A DNA stretch of 27,357 nucleotides, taken from the NCBI GenBank assembly GCA_002733465.1, contig NVVT01000012.1, positions 141,435 through 168,791 of the forward strand, in the 5' to 3' direction. Shown here one piece after another: positions 24,801 to 27,357 of this stretch; positions within the stretch are counted from its first letter, which is position 1, and each line of letters starts with the position of its first letter. Position numbers and translations under genes: made by a program. Origin of the DNA: Kangiella sp. GTDB lineage: Bacteria; Pseudomonadota; Gammaproteobacteria; Enterobacterales; Kangiellaceae. The notes under the pieces were generated by a model. That model was given only the letters and a program-made list of their open reading frames with translations. It did no database searches and was not told the DNA's origin.

Positions 24801-26508
24801 GAGTTATTCTGAAACAACGACCATAACAATAACCGTTAATGCGATTAACGATGCGCCAGTTTCAGTGGACGATAGTAGCTCAACTAGTGAAAATATATCA
24901 GTTGATATTGAGTTAACAGCGACAGATATCGAGGATGACAATTTGACCTATTCAGTTGTTTCTAGTGCTACAAATGGCTCGGTGAGCATTAGCGATTCAA
25001 TTGCTACTTATACGCCAACGTCTGATTTCTCTGGTAGTGATAGCTTTACTTTTAAGGCAAACGATGGCAATGAAGATTCTAATATTTCGACAATTTCAAT
25101 AACCGTTAGCAATGTCAATATTGCGCCAGTAGCGAATGCTGGGAATGATATTCATATCAATACAGATAACAGCATCACTTTAGATGGTAGTAACAGTTCT
25201 GATGCTGATGGCGATAGCCTAACTTACCTTTGGACTCTGGATAGCGCTCCGGCAAATAATACTGCTAGTCTATCTAATAGCACGATAGCTTCACCAATTT
25301 TTACTACGGACACCGAGGGAAATTATGTTTTTAATTTAGTAGTAAATGATGGTACCGCTGATAGTAGTTCTGACACGGTGCTATTGATTGTTGCGCGATG
25401 GAAAGTCAATACAACCTCCGAAAAATCAGTCTATATTGTCGATGTAACCGGTATAGGTACCGAAGTAAATGTTCAATCGATTACTGATAAAACGATAGCT
25501 GGAACAAAAATGATTGAAGTAAGCGCAAGCGGTATTCCCAATTATCAAATGACAATGACTCAAGCAAATATCGACTCTCTTAATGCTCGTCCTAATGCAT
25601 CCAGCGACTTTAGTAATAGTGATGGTGAAACAACGGCCACGGTTGGACAGGTAATCGATTTTGGTGAAGATATTGGCTATGTGATCGGAGGCCAAGGTTG
25701 TGATTTAGGTTATTGGCCTTCGGGACCTGCTTGCCCAACGGATCAAGCGAATGTAAAGAGCCTACCAATTAGTCCTGTAGTTTCGACTGAAGTTTGTTCA
25801 TCCGGCGGGTTGGGCATGATTGGATATATGTTAAACGGAACCGCTGTTTATAGTTGGAGCGATGGCGCAAGTTACAATAATCAACAAACATGGAGCAACA
25901 ATGCACCTAAGTTTGAACTATATGATTTGGATGTTTGTTTAGGTCATGCGCAAACATCCGGTCAATATCATCATCATATGTTTTCAGAATGTTTGATGGA
26001 TTTATTTAATGATAATGGCACAGGGCATTCACCAATTTATGGGTATGCGTCAGATGGATTTCCGATATACGGACCCTATTTTTCTTCGGGAGTATTAGCA
26101 AAAAGTGCTTGGGTCGCTCGGGATTATGATGATGTAAATTCTGCTTCTGGGTGTGGCGTAGCTGGTGTTAGAAGTTGTCAGTTAGTGGATAATTATGATT
26201 TGAGTCAAGGAACAACCATGGTTGCTGTTGGCCCCACAACCAGCGAGACAGTTACTTCAAACTCAAACAATGATTTTGTTACTACGTCTGGTTTTTACTA
26301 TGAAGATTATTATTATGATGCTGATTTAACCGCGATTGGTGGCGAGTATTTAGATGATCATAATGGACATTCACATGGTGATTATGGCTATCATTATCAT
26401 ACAACCGTTACAGAAGTGAATGGAACTCTCGAAGCGACATTCCCATATAATATTGGACCCACTTTTTACGGCGAATTGCCCCAAGGAGCGATTACTTTGT
26501 GTCAGTAA
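21889..26508 (+). CDS. Giant lipoprotein: PKD and cadherin-like stalk with C-terminal YHYH domain
   Basis: The ATG at 21889, after TGGAGTAGAATC, gives 1539 residues; an in-frame TTG lies 15 bases upstream. The signal ends in FMVAC (lipid on C39), followed by a Gly/Asp/Glu-rich linker. Two PKD-like domains (about 57-147 and 152-243) are followed by nine cadherin-like units (248-1077, each ending near DSFTFxxNDG), one PKD domain (1078-1169) and the YHYH module (1170-1539). That module keeps all eight Cys, YHHHMF and GYHYH (YHYH at 1501-1504) of its paralogue at 15161-17545, as well as the WPxGPACP motif. The acidic repeats probably need calcium and hold the head away from the cell. Family knowledge gives no activity for the head; metal binding is inference. 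It differs from its paralogue mainly by the nine inserted units. Confidence 0.9.
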   Translation: MHYSKQILVNILKFNYWYSISPKLKQFAYALTLCFMVACGGGSDTDEEDNTPTPNVAPIANAGEDQSVSLDQTVELSGSASSDADGDSLTYEWNLESVPTSSVATLNNTASINTNFVADVEGDYVVSLVVNDGSSNSPSDSVTITAVRSNNAPIAKAGPAQSVNTGIVVKMNGQQSSDPDGDNLTYSWTLTSQPAGSTASLNLADTDKPRFTTDVDGDYTIELVVNDGFVNSEIDSLIVNSITSNNQAPVANANSLTTDEDTPNSILLSASDADGDSLTYTIVSAPSKGRLILKGKRIDFIPSANLNGSDSFTFKVNDGFQDSEIATVSLTINPINDKPTAHDYNLSMVVDTSVDITFRANDKESQPLSYTIISQPTNGTVIVDGDIATYSPSSGYTGLDNFTFTTNDGELDSNIATITVLTGLTVNTPPVVNSSTVAVDEDSDSVIDLSTSIAKMTLFGKSNNFSNLNNLNKPPLNYSVVTPPLNGTVVIEGSNATFTPHNNFSGSDSFTFKSNDGNDDSNHGTITLNIDEQNDAPVAEDYSVSVTQDTSTTISLTATDSEFDELSYFIVDEPSNGTIALTGSTASYIPNESFIGEDSFTFIANDDNSDSNLATISITISETVNLAPEASDSEVTIDEDGIAQIGLVASDNEGDGLTFSIVSQPENGSAELSDGTVFYTPSTNYNGSDAFTFRVNDGTSDSNIAVVSIAINEVNDAPVVSGSEVSIIEDTNTNIILQGSDSEDDDLTFSIVSPPENGEVVINENTATYYPSNNYDGVDSFTFLANDGFSNSNIATISITVISENDAPVTADSDATTDEDSSVEIVLTATDTDSETFTYSIVTSPSNGSVSISGSTATYTPETDYNGSDSFTFIANDGESDSNTATVSLTINSVNDAPVADEQSVTTDEDQVINITLTASDVENDSLTYSIASDNGAVNGGVFLSGSNAEFTPDTDFNGIASFTFLAYDGSSYSETTTITITVNAINDAPVSVDDSSSTSENISVDIELTATDIEDDNLTYSVVSSATNGSVSISDSIATYTPTSDFSGSDSFTFKANDGNEDSNISTISITVSNVNIAPVANAGNDIHINTDNSITLDGSNSSDADGDSLTYLWTLDSAPANNTASLSNSTIASPIFTTDTEGNYVFNLVVNDGTADSSSDTVLLIVARWKVNTTSEKSVYIVDVTGIGTEVNVQSITDKTIAGTKMIEVSASGIPNYQMTMTQANIDSLNARPNASSDFSNSDGETTATVGQVIDFGEDIGYVIGGQGCDLGYWPSGPACPTDQANVKSLPISPVVSTEVCSSGGLGMIGYMLNGTAVYSWSDGASYNNQQTWSNNAPKFELYDLDVCLGHAQTSGQYHHHMFSECLMDLFNDNGTGHSPIYGYASDGFPIYGPYFSSGVLAKSAWVARDYDDVNSASGCGVAGVRSCQLVDNYDLSQGTTMVAVGPTTSETVTSNSNNDFVTTSGFYYEDYYYDADLTAIGGEYLDDHNGHSHGDYGYHYHTTVTEVNGTLEATFPYNIGPTFYGELPQGAITLCQ
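22630..25119 (+). repeat. Nine tandem cadherin-like (tandem-95/Big_9 type) units
   Basis: Nine units average about 92 codons. Each opens with AP-V, TxDED, then L-x-A-x-D and an acidic turn before LTYSIV, then NG, ATYTP, a GxDSFTFxxNDG strand pair, and SNxATxxITV. Unit 3 (about 429-535) departs from this: the acidic turn is replaced by a basic, Asn-rich insert. The units differ at DNA level. Confidence 0.85.
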
Positions 26509-26561
26509 CCTAAGCGGTAAGTATAATTTTTAAAATAGTCCTTTGTTAAAATTTGACAAAA

Positions 26562-26600
26562 TAACCTGATGTAATGATTTGAGATTCTTACATCAGGTTA
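26562..26600. terminator. Perfect 13-bp hairpin between convergent genes
   Basis: TAACCTGATGTAA (26562-26574) and TTACATCAGGTTA (26588-26600) pair perfectly around a 13-base loop. On the minus strand the stem is followed by TTTTGTCAAATTTT, so it best serves as the terminator of the minus-strand genes. On the plus strand no T tract follows directly, but bidirectional action is possible. Confidence 0.55.
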
Positions 26601-26693
26601 ATATTAACTACTAATTGAGATTTGATTGTTTTTTAAACCTAGTCAAAAATTTCAAATCTATCGATTTTACATCGGAACTGAATTTGCATTACA

Positions 26694-26933
26694 TTAACTT
26701 TCTGATTGAAGCATCTTAACCAAAATTTGAACATGCTCCGCAGTTTCAACACCTCTATCAGTTAAATAACCACCATCAGTTTGACTAATGATTCCTTTAT
26801 CAAATAATCTTTGCGCTGCGTTTATTTTATTATCGCCAGCATCTTGATGAATTTTTATTCCACCTTGAGTTGAACTTAAGTCAAATAAATTTAATAGATC
26901 TAATTCATTGAGTAAATCAGGAGTTAATGACAT
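26694..26933 (-). CDS. TIGR02647-type conserved small protein
   Basis: This 79-residue cytoplasmic protein has an AGAGGAA site upstream of its start. The pattern LTPDLLNELDLLNLFDLSST (3-22), GIKIHQDA (25-32), AQRLFDKGIISQTDGGYLTDRG (40-61) and AEHVQILVKML matches the family annotated as TIGR02647, common in gammaproteobacteria. The layout looks like a small winged-helix fold, with GYLTDRG as the wing, but DNA binding has not been shown to my knowledge. It starts 50 bases after the stop of the lipid A acyltransferase gene and is probably co-transcribed with it, ending at the hairpin at 26562-26600. Confidence 0.8.
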   Translation of the reverse strand: MSLTPDLLNELDLLNLFDLSSTQGGIKIHQDAGDNKINAAQRLFDKGIISQTDGGYLTDRGVETAEHVQILVKMLQSES

Positions 26934-26983
26934 TTTTATTCCTCTTTGGTAATTTAATAATTAATTTTGTAAGTATGGAAAAA

Positions 26984-27357
26984 CTAGCTTTTATATTTCT
27001 TACGATAAAAAGGTGTTCGACCGCCAGGTTGCCAGGTAAATCGTTTGTATACCCATTGATATTGTTCTGGACAGTCCGAGATACACATTTCAACGTCCTT
27101 ATTAAGCGCGTTGGCGGCAACTAATTCATCTTTATCGCGTATTGATTCGCTGGCAGGTTTTATCACCGCGCAGTAAGTACCATCGTCTAATCGTTTAGCA
27201 TAACAGCAAAGTAACGTAGCGGTTGTTTTGCTAGCAATTTGGCAAACTAATTTTCCAGTTAATGCAGATTGACCAAAAAACTGTGCGTAAACTCCACTAT
27301 TTTCTGTGGGTTCTTGATCGGGTAATATTGCAACCACCTCACCTTTTTTAATGCTTT
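26984..27357 (-). CDS. LpxL/LpxM-type lipid A biosynthesis acyltransferase, C-terminal part
   Basis: The frame is open to the window edge (S-I-K-K-G-E-V-V-A-I-L-P-D-Q-E-P), so about 124 C-terminal residues are visible and the start lies outside. GEVVAILPDQEP, GVYAQFFGQSALTG and the final PEQYQWVYKRFTWQPGG are typical of the late acyltransferases (PF03279) that add a secondary acyl chain to Kdo-lipid IVA at the inner membrane. The catalytic HxxxxD/E motif would be upstream, outside the window. LpxL and LpxM cannot be told apart from this part. It is followed by the TIGR02647-type gene on the same strand. Confidence 0.88.
   Translation of the reverse strand, partial: SIKKGEVVAILPDQEPTENSGVYAQFFGQSALTGKLVCQIASKTTATLLCCYAKRLDDGTYCAVIKPASESIRDKDELVAANALNKDVEMCISDCPEQYQWVYKRFTWQPGGRTPFYRKKYKS

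Noticed and set aside
22630..25119. CRISPR-like or recent tandem DNA amplification
   Set aside because: The periodicity is about 276 bases, coding, and strongly diverged at DNA level; it reflects protein domains.
25426..25695. Minus-strand 89-residue reading frame inside the large YHYH gene
   Set aside because: It is antisense to strongly conserved coding sequence and has no supporting ribosome binding site or family features.
26917..27124. Overlapping frames on both strands near the acyltransferase end
   Set aside because: The LpxL/LpxM C-terminal motifs lie in a different minus-strand frame; these are shadows.

Overview
The window looks like chromosomal DNA of an AT-rich Gram-negative bacterium, most likely a gammaproteobacterium. 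Support comes from the C-terminus of an LpxL/LpxM-type lipid A acyltransferase, an AlaA-type aminotransferase with its PLP lysine at residue 240, a BaeS/BaeR-like two-component pair next to a Spy/CpxP-like periplasmic protein, a TIGR02647-type small protein, outer-membrane and lipoprotein signals, and a DPP IV-type S9 peptidase. The genus cannot be fixed from sequence alone; a marine Kangiellaceae-like or Alteromonadales-like organism would fit, but that is only an impression. No tRNA, rRNA, CRISPR array, integrase or insertion sequence was seen. No gene-free stretch exceeds 300 bases; the longest are 14291-14579 and 9466-9723.

Layout. 1-2857: tail of a DUF2130 gene, a small outer-membrane beta-barrel gene, then a compact three-gene set (two-helix membrane protein, NYN-LOTUS RNase-like protein, Tag-family DNA glycosylase). 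3056-9465: a LytS-like sensor kinase and LytTR response regulator, a striking nested palindrome, then an RND efflux permease and its periplasmic adaptor. 9724-11493: a VOC/glyoxalase-fold protein and alaA. 11655-14969: BaeS-like kinase with an extra His/Pro/Arg-rich periplasmic insert, BaeR-like regulator, a small unknown gene on the minus strand, and a Spy/CpxP-like protein. 15161-26508: a block of secreted or surface proteins: a PKD-YHYH lipoprotein, a small anchored His/Met-rich protein overlapping its 3' end, a DPP IV-like peptidase, a di-haem cytochrome c peroxidase/MauG-family lipoprotein on the minus strand, and a 1539-residue PKD/cadherin-like/YHYH lipoprotein read divergently from it. 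26562-27357: a perfect hairpin, a TIGR02647-type gene and the acyltransferase C-terminus, both minus strand.

How the parts may work together. Two envelope-sensing systems sit directly beside envelope functions: LytS/LytTR beside an RND pump, and BaeSR beside a Spy-like protein. BaeSR controls spy and an RND pump in Escherichia coli. The least understood part is 15085-26508. The two large lipoproteins end in the same His- and Cys-rich YHYH module and share a near-identical 21-base element upstream. They are accompanied by a His/Met-rich anchored protein and a di-haem enzyme, so a coregulated, metal-related surface system is a reasonable but unproven reading.
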